Shown piece after piece: positions 10,334 to 20,278 of a stretch of 64,000 nt of DNA. Within the stretch, counting starts at the first letter, position 1, and the number at the start of each line of letters is the position of its first letter. The stretch lies in the NCBI GenBank assembly GCA_015903945.1, contig JABMDL010000001.1, positions 55,725 to 119,724 on the forward strand, written 5' to 3'. Source of the DNA: Nitrospira sp. (GTDB lineage: Bacteria; Nitrospirota; Nitrospiria; Nitrospirales; Nitrospiraceae). The notes under the pieces are model-generated. The model had not been told where the DNA came from. It ran no database searches and saw only the letters and a list, made by a program, of their open reading frames with translations. The position numbers and the translations under genes were made by a program.

Positions 10334-11431
10334 ATGACGACCACCTCATCGATACCGAATGTCCCCATCAACCTGCTGGCGCTCACAGAGCCTGAGATGG
10401 TGTCGTTTATCCGTGCCCAAGGTTGGCCGGGCTATCGTGCCACCCAGATTCTCCGGTGGCTCTACCAACGGCGCGCGCATGCCATTGCCGACATGACCGA
10501 CCTGTCTCTGCGCGACCGGGCCACACTAGCCGAGTCCGCGACGATCACGCGCTCGACCGGTTGTACGGTCCTCCGGTCCCAAGACGGCACACGCAAATTG
10601 CTGTTGAGACTCGACGACGGCATGACAATCGAAGCCGTGCTGATTCCGGATGACGAGCGGCTGACGTTGTGTGTCTCCACCCAGGTCGGCTGTATGTTGG
10701 ACTGCGGATTTTGCCTCACAGGCACGATGGGGCTGAAACGCAACCTCAAGCCCCACGAAATCATCGACCAAGTCTTGGCAGCCCAAGACCGGCTGGATGC
10801 CGGCGAGCGCATCACCAACCTCGTCTTCATGGGGATGGGGGAGCCATTGGCAAATGTGGATGCGCTCGAGACGGCCGTGGCCTGCCTCACGAATAAATCA
10901 TGGGGTCTCGGATGGTCGCCGAGACGCATCACGGTGTCGACAGCGGGGCTTGCGTCCCGGCTGAAGCACGTTGCGGCACTTGGCGTCAACCTGGCCATCT
11001 CCCTCAATGCCACCACGGACGCACAGCGCCGGGACCTGATGCCTGCCGCCAGCGAGCTCGCCTCGCTCAGATCCCTGCTCGCCGCCTGCCGCCGGTATCC
11101 CCTCGGATTGAATCGCCGTCTCACGTTCGAATACGTCCTCTTGGCGGGGGTGAATGATCTTCCCTCCGACGCCCAACGATTGGCCACCCTGCTGCGGAAC
11201 ATCCGGTGCAAAGTGAATCTGATCCCGTTCAATGAATTTCCCGGAAGCCGCTTCCGCCGACCGCACGATCGCGCTATCCTCCAATTTCAAACCACGCTCC
11301 GCCAAGCCGGCATCGATGCGTTCGTCCGCAAGAGTCGGGGACACGACGTGCTTGGAGCATGCGGACAACTGGGAGAACCGCCGGTGCGCCCAGACCCGAT
11401 TGCCTTGACACCCATCGAATCTCGTTGCTAG
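10334..11431 (+). CDS. rlmN: 23S rRNA/tRNA adenine C2-methyltransferase RlmN
   Basis: Radical SAM CMLDCGFCLTGTMGLKRNL; LVFMGMGEPLANVD; ITVSTAGLASRL; C-terminal SRGHDVLGACGQL. Confidence 0.96.
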   Translation: MTTTSSIPNVPINLLALTEPEMVSFIRAQGWPGYRATQILRWLYQRRAHAIADMTDLSLRDRATLAESATITRSTGCTVLRSQDGTRKLLLRLDDGMTIEAVLIPDDERLTLCVSTQVGCMLDCGFCLTGTMGLKRNLKPHEIIDQVLAAQDRLDAGERITNLVFMGMGEPLANVDALETAVACLTNKSWGLGWSPRRITVSTAGLASRLKHVAALGVNLAISLNATTDAQRRDLMPAASELASLRSLLAACRRYPLGLNRRLTFEYVLLAGVNDLPSDAQRLATLLRNIRCKVNLIPFNEFPGSRFRRPHDRAILQFQTTLRQAGIDAFVRKSRGHDVLGACGQLGEPPVRPDPIALTPIESRC

Positions 11432-11432
11432 C

Positions 11433-12830
11433 ATGCTTCGTTTAGTTCATTCCATCATGACTTGGCCGGCTATCCATCGTTTCTCACCGACGTGCTTCCT
11501 CGTTTCATTGCTTCTTCTCCATACCGGCCCCGCGGCCGCCGTCGAGCCTTCTGAGTTCGTGCTGTCGAACGGCATGAAAGTGTTGCTAGTCGAAGTCCCC
11601 AAGGCGCCGGTGGCGACGGTGCAAGTGTGGTACAAGGTCGGGTCCAGGAACGAAGTGATGGGCAGGGCCGGGCTCTCCCATATGCTCGAGCATATGATGT
11701 TCAAAGGCACGGCGAAGTATCCCAAGGGCACGTTCTCTCGACTCATTCGGAAGAACGGCGGAATCGACAACGCCTTTACCGGGCAAGACTTTACCGCCTA
11801 TTTCGAGAACCTGGCGGCGGATCGGGTAGAACTGGCCCTGGAACTCGAAGCCGACCGTATGCAGGGCCTCGCGCTCGACCCCAACGAATTTCAGACTGAA
11901 CGCGAAGTCGTCAAAGAGGAGCGGAGACTGAGAAACGAGGATGACCCACAGGGCGCGCTGGTCGAAACCTTGTACGCACAAGCGTTTCTGAGCCACCCGT
12001 ATCACTGGCCCGTGATCGGCTGGTTCACTGACCTCGACGCGATGACCATGGAAGACCTCCAGCGCCACTATGACACCTTTTACTCTCCCAACAACGCCAC
12101 GCTGATCGTGGTGGGCGATATCAAGGCGGAGACTCTGTTCCCGACGATCAAGAATCTCTTCGAGCCGATTCCCAAAGGCCCTTCCCCCAAACACGCCACG
12201 ACGGCGGAACCGGAACAGCGGGGCGAGCGGCGGTTCCTCTTGAAGCGCGAGGCGCAGGTGCCATTCGTGATGATGGGCTTTCGCGTTCCCAATTATTCCA
12301 GCGACGATTCCTATGCCCTTAATCTACTCGAGGCGATTCTGTCGCATGGGAAAAGCTCCCGCCTCTATCAGAGCTTAGTCTATGACCAGAAAAATTCCCT
12401 CGCGGTCGGGGCCGAATACAGCCTGATGCAGACCGACCCCGGTCTGTTCTATTTTTACTCGTTGGTCAGCCCCGACGCAAAAGTCGAAGCGGTTGAAGAC
12501 GCGCTGCAGCGCGAAATCACGCGGCTTCAAAGTGAGCCGCCCTCTGAGACAGAACTCCAACGGGCGAAGAACCAAGTGGAAGCCTCCCGCGTCTTCGAAC
12601 AGGATTCCAATTTTCGCCACGCCATGTTGCTGGGGGAATCGGAATCTATCGGCGCAGGGTGGCGGCGGGTGGATCAGTTCTTGGAACGTACTCAGGCGAT
12701 TACCGCCAAGGACATTCAACGCGTTGCCAGGCAGTATCTGACCCAAGACAACCGGACCGTGGGCATCCTTGTGCCGACACCATCAAGACAGCCGGAGTTT
12801 CCGCCTGCGGCTCATCAAGGGAAACCGTAG
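11433..12830 (+). CDS. M16 family zinc peptidase
   Basis: HMLEHMMFKGT (HxxEH) and downstream Glu motif; signal peptide-like N-terminus. Confidence 0.93.
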   Translation: MLRLVHSIMTWPAIHRFSPTCFLVSLLLLHTGPAAAVEPSEFVLSNGMKVLLVEVPKAPVATVQVWYKVGSRNEVMGRAGLSHMLEHMMFKGTAKYPKGTFSRLIRKNGGIDNAFTGQDFTAYFENLAADRVELALELEADRMQGLALDPNEFQTEREVVKEERRLRNEDDPQGALVETLYAQAFLSHPYHWPVIGWFTDLDAMTMEDLQRHYDTFYSPNNATLIVVGDIKAETLFPTIKNLFEPIPKGPSPKHATTAEPEQRGERRFLLKREAQVPFVMMGFRVPNYSSDDSYALNLLEAILSHGKSSRLYQSLVYDQKNSLAVGAEYSLMQTDPGLFYFYSLVSPDAKVEAVEDALQREITRLQSEPPSETELQRAKNQVEASRVFEQDSNFRHAMLLGESESIGAGWRRVDQFLERTQAITAKDIQRVARQYLTQDNRTVGILVPTPSRQPEFPPAAHQGKP

Positions 12831-12838
12831 CGTAACCG

Positions 12839-14227
12839 ATGCGCACCCCATCGACCGCCAGCCAATACCGGTTCTCCGGGGACCGCTTCCGACGGAATCG
12901 TGCCGTTCTTGTCGTGGGGACCCTGCTGGTCGCACTGGTCGGTTTTGCTGATCGAGGCTCAGCCGCTGACCTGGCGCCGGCTAAAATCACAACGGCAAAC
13001 GGCATGACGGTCGTGGTGCTCGAACAACACTTCCTTCCTATTGTTGAAGTCCATGCCCTGATTAGGGCAGGCTCAGCCCAGGACCCGCCGGAGAAAGCAG
13101 GATTGGCCAATTTAACGGCCAGCCTTCTGGACGAAGGCACGATAACCAGATCCTCTAAACAACTGGCGGAGCAAATCGACTTTGTCGGCGGTTCGCTCGA
13201 GGTCAAAGCCAGCGAAGATTTCACGACGGCGTCGGCACGCACCCTCAGGAAGGACGTGGACCTCGGCTTTACCCTGTTGGCGGACATCCTGCTGCGCCCC
13301 GCCTTCCCCAAGCCGGAATTCGAACGGGTACGCTCCCAGATTCTGGGGGAAATCGTCAGCGACAATGATGACCCGGGTCAAGTCGCCATGAAAGCGTTCA
13401 ACCAACTGGTCTTTTCTCATCACCCGTATCGATGGCCTGTACACGGCACCGACGACACGCTGAGCAAGATTGCCCTGGCGGATGTGCAGATTTTCTACTC
13501 AAGGGAATATCTCCCCAACCAAACCATCCTCACCATCGTCGGTGATATCACGATGGAGCAAGCCACAGCGCTTGTCCAGACGCACTTCGGGTCTTGGAAA
13601 AAGGGCGTCCCACCAGTCAGATCGATCAAGAAACCGGCCATGATCGAGAAAAAGATTGTGCAGTTGATTGAAAAAGACCTGACCCAGTCGACCATCATGC
13701 TGGGCCATGGCGGAATCAGCCGGACCAACCCTGACTTTTATGCCGTGACCGTCATGAATCACATCCTGGGCGCCGGAGGGTTTTCATCGCGCTTGATGGA
13801 TTCCATCAGGGATAAACAGGGACTGGCCTACGGCATCATGAGCCATTACGACGCGAGGGCGATGCCGGGCTCCTTTTGGATCAATCTCCAAACAAAGACG
13901 GAAACCACGAATCAAGCGATCACCGGCGTGTTGGCCGAGATTAAAGGCCTGCGCGAGGCCCAGGTCACCGATCAGGAGCTGGCCGAAGCGAAATCGTTCT
14001 TGATGGGCAGCTTCCCGTTGCGGCTGGACTCCACGGCCAAACTGGCCGGCGTGCTGGCTCAGGTGGAGTTTTTCGGACTGGGATTCGAGTACTTCAGCCA
14101 GTACCCCAAGTGGATCGAACGCGTGACGAAAGAGGATGTGCAGCGGGTCGCCAAACAATACCTCAATCCCCAGCACTACGCCCTCGTGGTCGTTGGCAAC
14201 CTTGCGAAGGCAAAAGTTCGGCACTAG
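12839..14227 (+). CDS. M16 family peptidase-like protein, probable non-catalytic partner
   Basis: M16 fold; the HxxEH position reads GLANLTASLLDEGT, so zinc ligands are absent; 8 bp after the HxxEH-bearing paralog. Confidence 0.9.
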   Translation: MRTPSTASQYRFSGDRFRRNRAVLVVGTLLVALVGFADRGSAADLAPAKITTANGMTVVVLEQHFLPIVEVHALIRAGSAQDPPEKAGLANLTASLLDEGTITRSSKQLAEQIDFVGGSLEVKASEDFTTASARTLRKDVDLGFTLLADILLRPAFPKPEFERVRSQILGEIVSDNDDPGQVAMKAFNQLVFSHHPYRWPVHGTDDTLSKIALADVQIFYSREYLPNQTILTIVGDITMEQATALVQTHFGSWKKGVPPVRSIKKPAMIEKKIVQLIEKDLTQSTIMLGHGGISRTNPDFYAVTVMNHILGAGGFSSRLMDSIRDKQGLAYGIMSHYDARAMPGSFWINLQTKTETTNQAITGVLAEIKGLREAQVTDQELAEAKSFLMGSFPLRLDSTAKLAGVLAQVEFFGLGFEYFSQYPKWIERVTKEDVQRVAKQYLNPQHYALVVVGNLAKAKVRH

Positions 14228-14247
14228 ACGGATACCCAGAGGCAGCA

Positions 14248-15063
14248 ATGTCCATGCAACCGGCCCTTCTTCAGCATAAGCTCGACCGACTTCGCACCTT
14301 GCTTTCGGACATGGGCTCGGTGCTGGTTGCCTATTCAGGCGGAATCGACAGCACGTTTGTCCTCAAGGTCGCCCATGAACAACTCCAAGAAAAAGCGGTC
14401 GGCATGACGGCCGTCTCGCCAACATTCCCATCGATCGAGTTGGAAGCCGCCAAACAGGTGGCCCAAGAGATCGGCGCGCGCCACGAAATCGTGCAGACAG
14501 ACCAACTGGAGATACCGGAATTCGTCAGCAACGACGCGGCCCGCTGCTTCCACTGTAAGACCGACCTCTACCAACTTCTGGAAACGATTCGGCAAACAGG
14601 GGATGCCGCCTATATCGTGGATGGCACAAACCTTGACGATCTTGGCGATGACCGCCCAGGAATCAGAGCTGCAAGAGAATGGCGCGTGCGCAGCCCGTTG
14701 GTGGAAGCGGAGCTCTCGAAAGCCGACATTCGCCACCTTGCCAGAGACCTCGGTCTCTCCAATTGGGATAAACCAGCGGCAGCGTGCCTATCGTCGAGAA
14801 TCCCGCGTGGGATGCCGATCACGATCGAAAAATTGAACCGGGTCGAAGGAGCAGAAGCGCTGCTCTATCGCGAGGGACTCCGTCACGTTCGGGTCAGAGA
14901 TCATGGTGAGATCGCGAGAATTGAAGTCGCACCGGAGGAAATGCCTGGGCTCCTGGACAGCGAGCGGCGCGCGAGAATCAGTGCCGGGCTCAAGAAGTTG
15001 GGATTCCGGTTCGTTACTGTGGACCTGGAAGGGTACCGGCCCGGTGGAGTCAGCCTCGGCTAA
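14248..15063 (+). CDS. larE: ATP-dependent sacrificial sulfur transferase LarE
   Basis: SVLVAYSGGIDSTFVLKVA PP-loop; RCFHCKTDLYQLL; YIVDGTNLDDLGDDRPGIRAAREWRVRSPL; AAACLSSRIPRG. Confidence 0.92.
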   Translation: MSMQPALLQHKLDRLRTLLSDMGSVLVAYSGGIDSTFVLKVAHEQLQEKAVGMTAVSPTFPSIELEAAKQVAQEIGARHEIVQTDQLEIPEFVSNDAARCFHCKTDLYQLLETIRQTGDAAYIVDGTNLDDLGDDRPGIRAAREWRVRSPLVEAELSKADIRHLARDLGLSNWDKPAAACLSSRIPRGMPITIEKLNRVEGAEALLYREGLRHVRVRDHGEIARIEVAPEEMPGLLDSERRARISAGLKKLGFRFVTVDLEGYRPGGVSLG

Positions 15064-15085
15064 GCTCCACCCGGCCGTTCAGATG

Positions 15086-15592
15086 TTACCGCTGGTAGGA
15101 TTGTGACAGTGCGTCAAGCGCGTCGTCGGCAAATTTTCGGTGATCGGTATCCGTCAAGCTGCGCTGCACCACTTTTTCGGCCACCATCAACGCCAAATCG
15201 GTCGTCTGCGTCCGGATATCTTGAATGGCCCGCCGCCGCTCTTGCTCGATCGCGCGGGTCGCGTCGCCTTTGATCCGTTCCGCCTCCATCGTCATCCGTT
15301 GCTCGTTTTCATCAAGCAGGCGCTGGGCACGTTCTTTGGCCGCCGCAAGGATCGCCTCTGCCTCTTTCCCCGCCGCACTCAATTTGGCTTCATATTCCTT
15401 GAGCCGGCGCTCGGCTTCCGATCGGTGCTGTTCGGCTTGATCAAGGCTGTCCTTAATTTTCTTTTCCCGTTCTTCCAGCATGCCCAAGATACCGGGAAAC
15501 GCATACTTGTAGAGCACGAAAAAGAGAATCGCGAACGACACGACTTCCCAGAAAATCAGGGAAGAAAAGAAGTGAGATTCGAACTGTGGCAT
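15086..15592 (-). CDS. atpF: F0F1 ATP synthase subunit B
   Basis: N-terminal TM then long charged coiled coil; adjacent to atpE/atpB. Confidence 0.92.
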   Translation of the reverse strand: MPQFESHFFSSLIFWEVVSFAILFFVLYKYAFPGILGMLEEREKKIKDSLDQAEQHRSEAERRLKEYEAKLSAAGKEAEAILAAAKERAQRLLDENEQRMTMEAERIKGDATRAIEQERRRAIQDIRTQTTDLALMVAEKVVQRSLTDTDHRKFADDALDALSQSYQR

Positions 15593-15671
15593 GGTTTCTT
15601 TCAGGGAGGCTGAGATTCAGGCTGAGGCTGAAATCCGTATCCTCGGCCTTGACCTAAATCTGAGCCTGCTC

Positions 15672-15905
15672 CTACCCCTTGCGGAAGCCCATGATGATAA
15701 AGGCGATGACCAGGCCGTACAGCGCAATGGCTTCCACCAGCGCGAACCCGATCCACATATACTTCGTGACGCGCGCTTCCGCCTCAGGCTGGCGTGCCAC
15801 CACTTCGATCATCTTTCCGAAGATATAGCCGATCCCCACGCCGGCTCCGGCAAACCCCGCCGCGGCACATCCCATTCCGATCAACCCTGCTGCTGCTGAA
15901 TCCAT
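15672..15905 (-). CDS. atpE: F0F1 ATP synthase subunit C
   Basis: AAAGLIGMGCAAAGFAGAGVGIGYIFGKMIEVVARQPEAEARVTKYMWIGFALVEAIALYGLVIAFI. Confidence 0.97.
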   Translation of the reverse strand: MDSAAAGLIGMGCAAAGFAGAGVGIGYIFGKMIEVVARQPEAEARVTKYMWIGFALVEAIALYGLVIAFIIMGFRKG

Positions 15906-15941
15906 TATGGCGTACTCCTCCCTTTTCTAAACTCGCACACG

Positions 15942-16691
15942 CTAATGCGCATGGTCATCATGGCCATGCAAATGAAATGCGTCTCCCAAATAAACACAAC
16001 TCAGCATGGTAAAAATGTACGCTTGAATGAACGCGATTCCGACTTCCAGGACATTGATTCCCACCGTGAAGACAAAAGGCAACCACCCGATCAACAGTCC
16101 ACCGCTGATCGCCATGCCGAACAGCACGCCGAGCAACACATGGCCAGCCGTCATATTGGCAAATAATCGAACCGCTAACGAAATGGGCCTCGCCAACTGA
16201 CTCATGATCTCGATCGGGATCATCAACGGAACCAGCCATCCTGGCGTGCCTGGGGGGATAAGAACGCCAAGAAACTTCACGCCATGCAACATAAAGCCCA
16301 CCACCAAACTAATCCCATACACCACAAATGCGAACACGGCAGTTACGGCAATCTGGCTCGTGACAGTGTAGCTACCAGGAATCATCCCCAAAAGATTGCA
16401 GAAGAGAATGAAGATAAACAAGGTCCCGATGAAGGGGAAAAACCGCATCCCTTCTTTGCCCATCGTCTCCATGATCATCGTACGGATGAAATCAACCATG
16501 ATCTCAGCCAGGTTCTGCAACTTGCCGGGAACCAGTTTGCGTGACGATCCCGCCATGATCATGACCACGGCTGCCAGGGACACGGCGATCCACATAAAAA
16601 TGACGGCCTTATTGATGGAAATATCCAGTCCACCAAGGGCAATGGGAATCCAGTCATGTAGCTCGAACGGATGAAGTGGATTGTCTTCCAT
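15942..16691 (-). CDS. atpB: F0F1 ATP synthase subunit A
   Basis: PISLAVRLFANMTAGHVLLGVLFG; AFIQAYIFTMLSCVYLGDA. Confidence 0.96.
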   Translation of the reverse strand: MEDNPLHPFELHDWIPIALGGLDISINKAVIFMWIAVSLAAVVMIMAGSSRKLVPGKLQNLAEIMVDFIRTMIMETMGKEGMRFFPFIGTLFIFILFCNLLGMIPGSYTVTSQIAVTAVFAFVVYGISLVVGFMLHGVKFLGVLIPPGTPGWLVPLMIPIEIMSQLARPISLAVRLFANMTAGHVLLGVLFGMAISGGLLIGWLPFVFTVGINVLEVGIAFIQAYIFTMLSCVYLGDAFHLHGHDDHAH

Positions 16692-16720
16692 GGCGATCTT
16701 ATGCTTTTGCTAGTGTCACG

Positions 16721-16942
16721 TTACGTATTTGTCCACCGTTGCACGGACCGATAGGCATTCCTGACTCCTGTCACACCACCCAACACCAGCCCCCCGATTA
16801 TCCCCCAGGGAGTGGAGTCGAAGAGATATGTATCACACACCCACCCCAGCCCGCCTCCGACAATCAGCGCAGCCAGCAGTTCCGTTCCAATTCGAACGGC
16901 CTGTCCGAGCCCCGCGTATAAAGGATCTTGTGGAGGGGGCAT
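16721..16942 (-). CDS. AtpZ/AtpI-family protein
   Basis: Two-TM glycine-rich protein (ELLAALIVGGGLGWVCDTYLFDSTPWGIIGGLVLGGVTGVRNAYR) at the head of the F0 operon. Confidence 0.8.
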   Translation of the reverse strand: MPPPQDPLYAGLGQAVRIGTELLAALIVGGGLGWVCDTYLFDSTPWGIIGGLVLGGVTGVRNAYRSVQRWTNT

Positions 16943-17099
16943 CCCAAACCCACGGAAGGCGAGAGCACGTCAGCAGAACTCTGCCGATAATGGGCGTGCA
17001 ATTTAAGCAGAGCCTTGTTCAGAATGTCAAGCTGATATGGGCCTGTTTCTAAGGAAGTGGCTGCGGTATAGTGATCCACTCGCTTCAAGAACCTGTGTA

Positions 17100-18584
17100 A
17101 TGGCCATGCCGCTGATGACATCTCCTCCCACAACCTTCCTCCAGGGCCCCCCGTCGCCTCTCGTTGTGACATACCCCCGCCCCTTGGGAGATCCTTTTGA
17201 CCTCTACGCCAGAATTGCATCGTCTCGACGCCCCTCCTTCCTGTTCGAGAGCGGCAGCGGCATGACCACGATGGGGCGATATTCGTTCTTTGCCAGCGAC
17301 CCCTATCAAACCCTGAGTGGATCAGCCGATCGGTATATTCGTCAATCGCTACAAGGCCAGGAAGAGTCCGGGCCGGACCCGTTCCAGTACCTCACCAAGC
17401 TCGTGGGCACTTCGTCGATTGCTCGTCCTCGCGACGCCCCGCCATTTTTTGGCGGAGCGATCGGGTATTTCAGCTACGACCTCGCCCGCCGATTCGAACG
17501 ATTGCCGTCACGAGCGCTCGATGACCTGACAACGCCAGATTTCGAGTTCGCGTTCTTTGACCTCGTCGCGGCGATCGACCACGAGTTGAACTCCCTGGTA
17601 CTCACGTTCTGCCCCCCGCTCGAACGATTCTTGGGCGAAACTCGTGAAAAATTATATCGAGAGGGCTGCGACCGGCTGACCGCCTTGCACGCACAACTGC
17701 TCAGCCCTCCCGTGACCGCAGCAACAGACGAAACGGGTATCCGCTTCACATTCTCGCCGGACCAGGGCCGATCGTCCTACATGGATCGAGTCCGTCGTTG
17801 CCAGGAATATATCGCGGCAGGCGACATCTACCAGGCCAATGTGTCCCATCGATTTACCGTCACGGGCGATCTGTTGCCGCCTCAGCCCGATCTCCAGTCC
17901 GATCTGCTCACGTATGGCCGCGTGCGTGCGCTCAATCCTGCACCGTTTTCTGGATTGCTCCGGCTCGATCGAGTCAGCCTGATCAGTTCATCGCCTGAAC
18001 GGCTCGTTCGACTCAGCGGGCGTCAGGCCGATACGCGTCCAATTGCCGGAACGAGACCCCGTGGAGCGAACACCGCCGCCGACGAGCGGCTCGCAGCCGA
18101 ACTACGCACCAACGAGAAAGAGCGGGCCGAGCATGTCATGTTGGTCGATCTTGAGCGGAATGATCTTGGTCGAGTCTGCGAGTACGGCACCATCCAAGTA
18201 GACGAATTGATGACCCTGGAACAATATTCCCATGTCAATCACCTCGTCTCCCATATCACGGGAACCTTGAAATACGATGTCACCGGCTTTGATTTGCTCA
18301 AGGCCGTCTTCCCAGGGGGAACAATTACCGGCGTTCCAAAAATCCGCTGCATGGAAATTATCGAGGAGTTGGAGCCGGTCCGCCGGGGCGCCTATACGGG
18401 CTCGATGGGCTACCTCAGCTGGAGCGGCGACCTAGATTTCAACATTGTGATTCGCACGCTCGTAAGGACGAACGGCAGAGCCTACCTCCAGGTCGGCGCC
18501 GGCATCGTAGCCGACTCAGACCCGGCGCGCGAATACGAGGAAACGATTCACAAGGCCCAGGCATTTTTGAGCGCATTTGCGTAG
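17100..18584 (+). CDS. pabB: Aminodeoxychorismate synthase component I / anthranilate synthase component I family
   Basis: FFGGAIGYFSYDLAR; IAGTRPRGAN; DLERNDLGRVCEYGTI; FPGGTITGVPKIRCMEIIEELEP; GAGIVADSDPAREYEET. Confidence 0.87.
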   Translation: MAMPLMTSPPTTFLQGPPSPLVVTYPRPLGDPFDLYARIASSRRPSFLFESGSGMTTMGRYSFFASDPYQTLSGSADRYIRQSLQGQEESGPDPFQYLTKLVGTSSIARPRDAPPFFGGAIGYFSYDLARRFERLPSRALDDLTTPDFEFAFFDLVAAIDHELNSLVLTFCPPLERFLGETREKLYREGCDRLTALHAQLLSPPVTAATDETGIRFTFSPDQGRSSYMDRVRRCQEYIAAGDIYQANVSHRFTVTGDLLPPQPDLQSDLLTYGRVRALNPAPFSGLLRLDRVSLISSSPERLVRLSGRQADTRPIAGTRPRGANTAADERLAAELRTNEKERAEHVMLVDLERNDLGRVCEYGTIQVDELMTLEQYSHVNHLVSHITGTLKYDVTGFDLLKAVFPGGTITGVPKIRCMEIIEELEPVRRGAYTGSMGYLSWSGDLDFNIVIRTLVRTNGRAYLQVGAGIVADSDPAREYEETIHKAQAFLSAFA

Positions 18585-19486
18585 TGCCTTTCACCCGCAT
18601 GTGGATTTTTCTGAACGACAAGTTCGTACGTGAAGAAGAGGCCGTCGTCTCGGTCTTCGACCATGGATTTCTTTATGGAGACGGGATCTACGAAACGCTT
18701 CGTTCATATGGAACCCGCCTGTTCATGTGTCAACAGCATGTCGTGCGTCTGTTCCGCTCCGCGGAGGCGATCGGATTGACGATTCCGATTCACCGCGAGC
18801 ATTGGCCTGAGCTCCTGCATGAATCGATGGCGCGCAACGACGTGGGAACCCTTCAGCAAGACGCGTATCTGCGGATCACCGTGTCGCGTGGAGTCGGCGG
18901 CATCGGACTGGATCCGGGGCTCTGCCCGTCTCCAACCATCGTGATCATGGCGAAGCCGCTTGTCGCACCAGCAGCGGCGCTATATGAAACAGGGGTCGAC
19001 GTGATTCTAGCAACGACCAGACGGAACTTGCCCAGCGCGTTGCCGCCTCAGATTAAATCCCTCAACTTCCTCAATAACATTCTCGCCAAGCGCGAGGCCC
19101 TCGCCGCCGGAGCCTTCGACAGCATCTTGCTCAATTGGGAAGGACACCTGACAGAATGCACCATCAGCAATCTGTTCTTTGTGACAGATGGGCAGCTGCA
19201 CACCCCCTCCCTGGAATGCGGTCTCCTCGACGGCATCACGCGGTCGATCGTATTGCAATTGGCGAAGGAACAGAACATCACGGTCGCGGAAGGACGTTTC
19301 ACGCCAGCGCAGCTCTACCAGTCAGACGAAACTTTCGTGACCAATACCAGCATGGAAATCATGCCGGTGACCTCCGTTGATCGCAAACCGATCGGGGACG
19401 GAAAACCGGGCCCTCTGACCCGGGCGCTTCGCAGCTTGTTTTCCGGAGCACGGGAACGATTTCTGGAACCAGCCTCTTTGCAGTAA
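18584..19486 (+). CDS. Class IV aminotransferase (aminodeoxychorismate lyase / BCAT-like)
   Basis: SVFDHGFLYGDGIYETLRSY; KSLNFLNNILAKREA; LTECTISNLFFV; GTG start overlapping the pabB stop region. Confidence 0.87.
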   Translation: MPFTRMWIFLNDKFVREEEAVVSVFDHGFLYGDGIYETLRSYGTRLFMCQQHVVRLFRSAEAIGLTIPIHREHWPELLHESMARNDVGTLQQDAYLRITVSRGVGGIGLDPGLCPSPTIVIMAKPLVAPAAALYETGVDVILATTRRNLPSALPPQIKSLNFLNNILAKREALAAGAFDSILLNWEGHLTECTISNLFFVTDGQLHTPSLECGLLDGITRSIVLQLAKEQNITVAEGRFTPAQLYQSDETFVTNTSMEIMPVTSVDRKPIGDGKPGPLTRALRSLFSGARERFLEPASLQ

Positions 19487-19585
19487 TTTCCTAACCTATT
19501 GTTTCATTTCCTGTTTCTCAGTCACCTGCGCGGCACAGGATCTGCAGTTCCTTGACAGGAGACTGAAGACTGTTATCGTTTGACC

Positions 19586-20278
19586 ATGCCGCAATCAACG
19601 CCACAGTCCGCCTGCTTAGCCTGGTGCCCAACGATTGGCCTCCTCGCCGGTGGATGTCTTCTGCTGGCCATATCGACAGCCCACGCGGAAATTTATCAAT
19701 ACATCGATGCCAAAGGGACCATTTCACTCACCAACGTGCCGTCCGATGCACGCTATCGCCGGGTCGACATCGTCCCGAATCGATTACACTCCATGATTTC
19801 GGAACAAGAGCTCGCGCCGATGATCAGCCGGTTTTCACGCCAGCATCAACTGCATCCGGCGCTCATTCGGGCCGTCATCAAAGCAGAATCGGACTTCGAC
19901 CCTCACGCGGTATCGAGGGCGGGAGCGGTGGGTCTGATGCAGCTCATGCCGCAGACCGCCGTCAGGCTGGAGGTGCGAGATCTGTACGATCCTGAAGACA
20001 ACATCGGCGGAGGCACAAAATATCTCCGACAACTACTCGACCGATTTCGTGGGAATCTTCCACTCGCGCTGGCTGCCTATAACGCGGGGGAGCATGTCGT
20101 AGACCGGTACCGTACACTTCCACCAATTGATGAGACCAGGCAGTACGTTCGCAAGGTCTTGCGGTATTATCGGACCTTCCTCATGCGAGACCTCGCTGCG
20201 ACTGGCCACGTCATCGCGCCACCGGAGGCCGCAGCGCCACCACTATCCCTCGGCCTCTCCGCCTCTCCCGTTCAATAG
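19586..20278 (+). CDS. Secreted lytic transglycosylase (DUF4124 + SLT)
   Basis: IYQYIDAKGTISLTNVP; ALIRAVIKAESDFDPHAVSRAGAVGLMQLMPQTA; ALAAYNAGE. Confidence 0.9.
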   Translation: MPQSTPQSACLAWCPTIGLLAGGCLLLAISTAHAEIYQYIDAKGTISLTNVPSDARYRRVDIVPNRLHSMISEQELAPMISRFSRQHQLHPALIRAVIKAESDFDPHAVSRAGAVGLMQLMPQTAVRLEVRDLYDPEDNIGGGTKYLRQLLDRFRGNLPLALAAYNAGEHVVDRYRTLPPIDETRQYVRKVLRYYRTFLMRDLAATGHVIAPPEAAAPPLSLGLSASPVQ

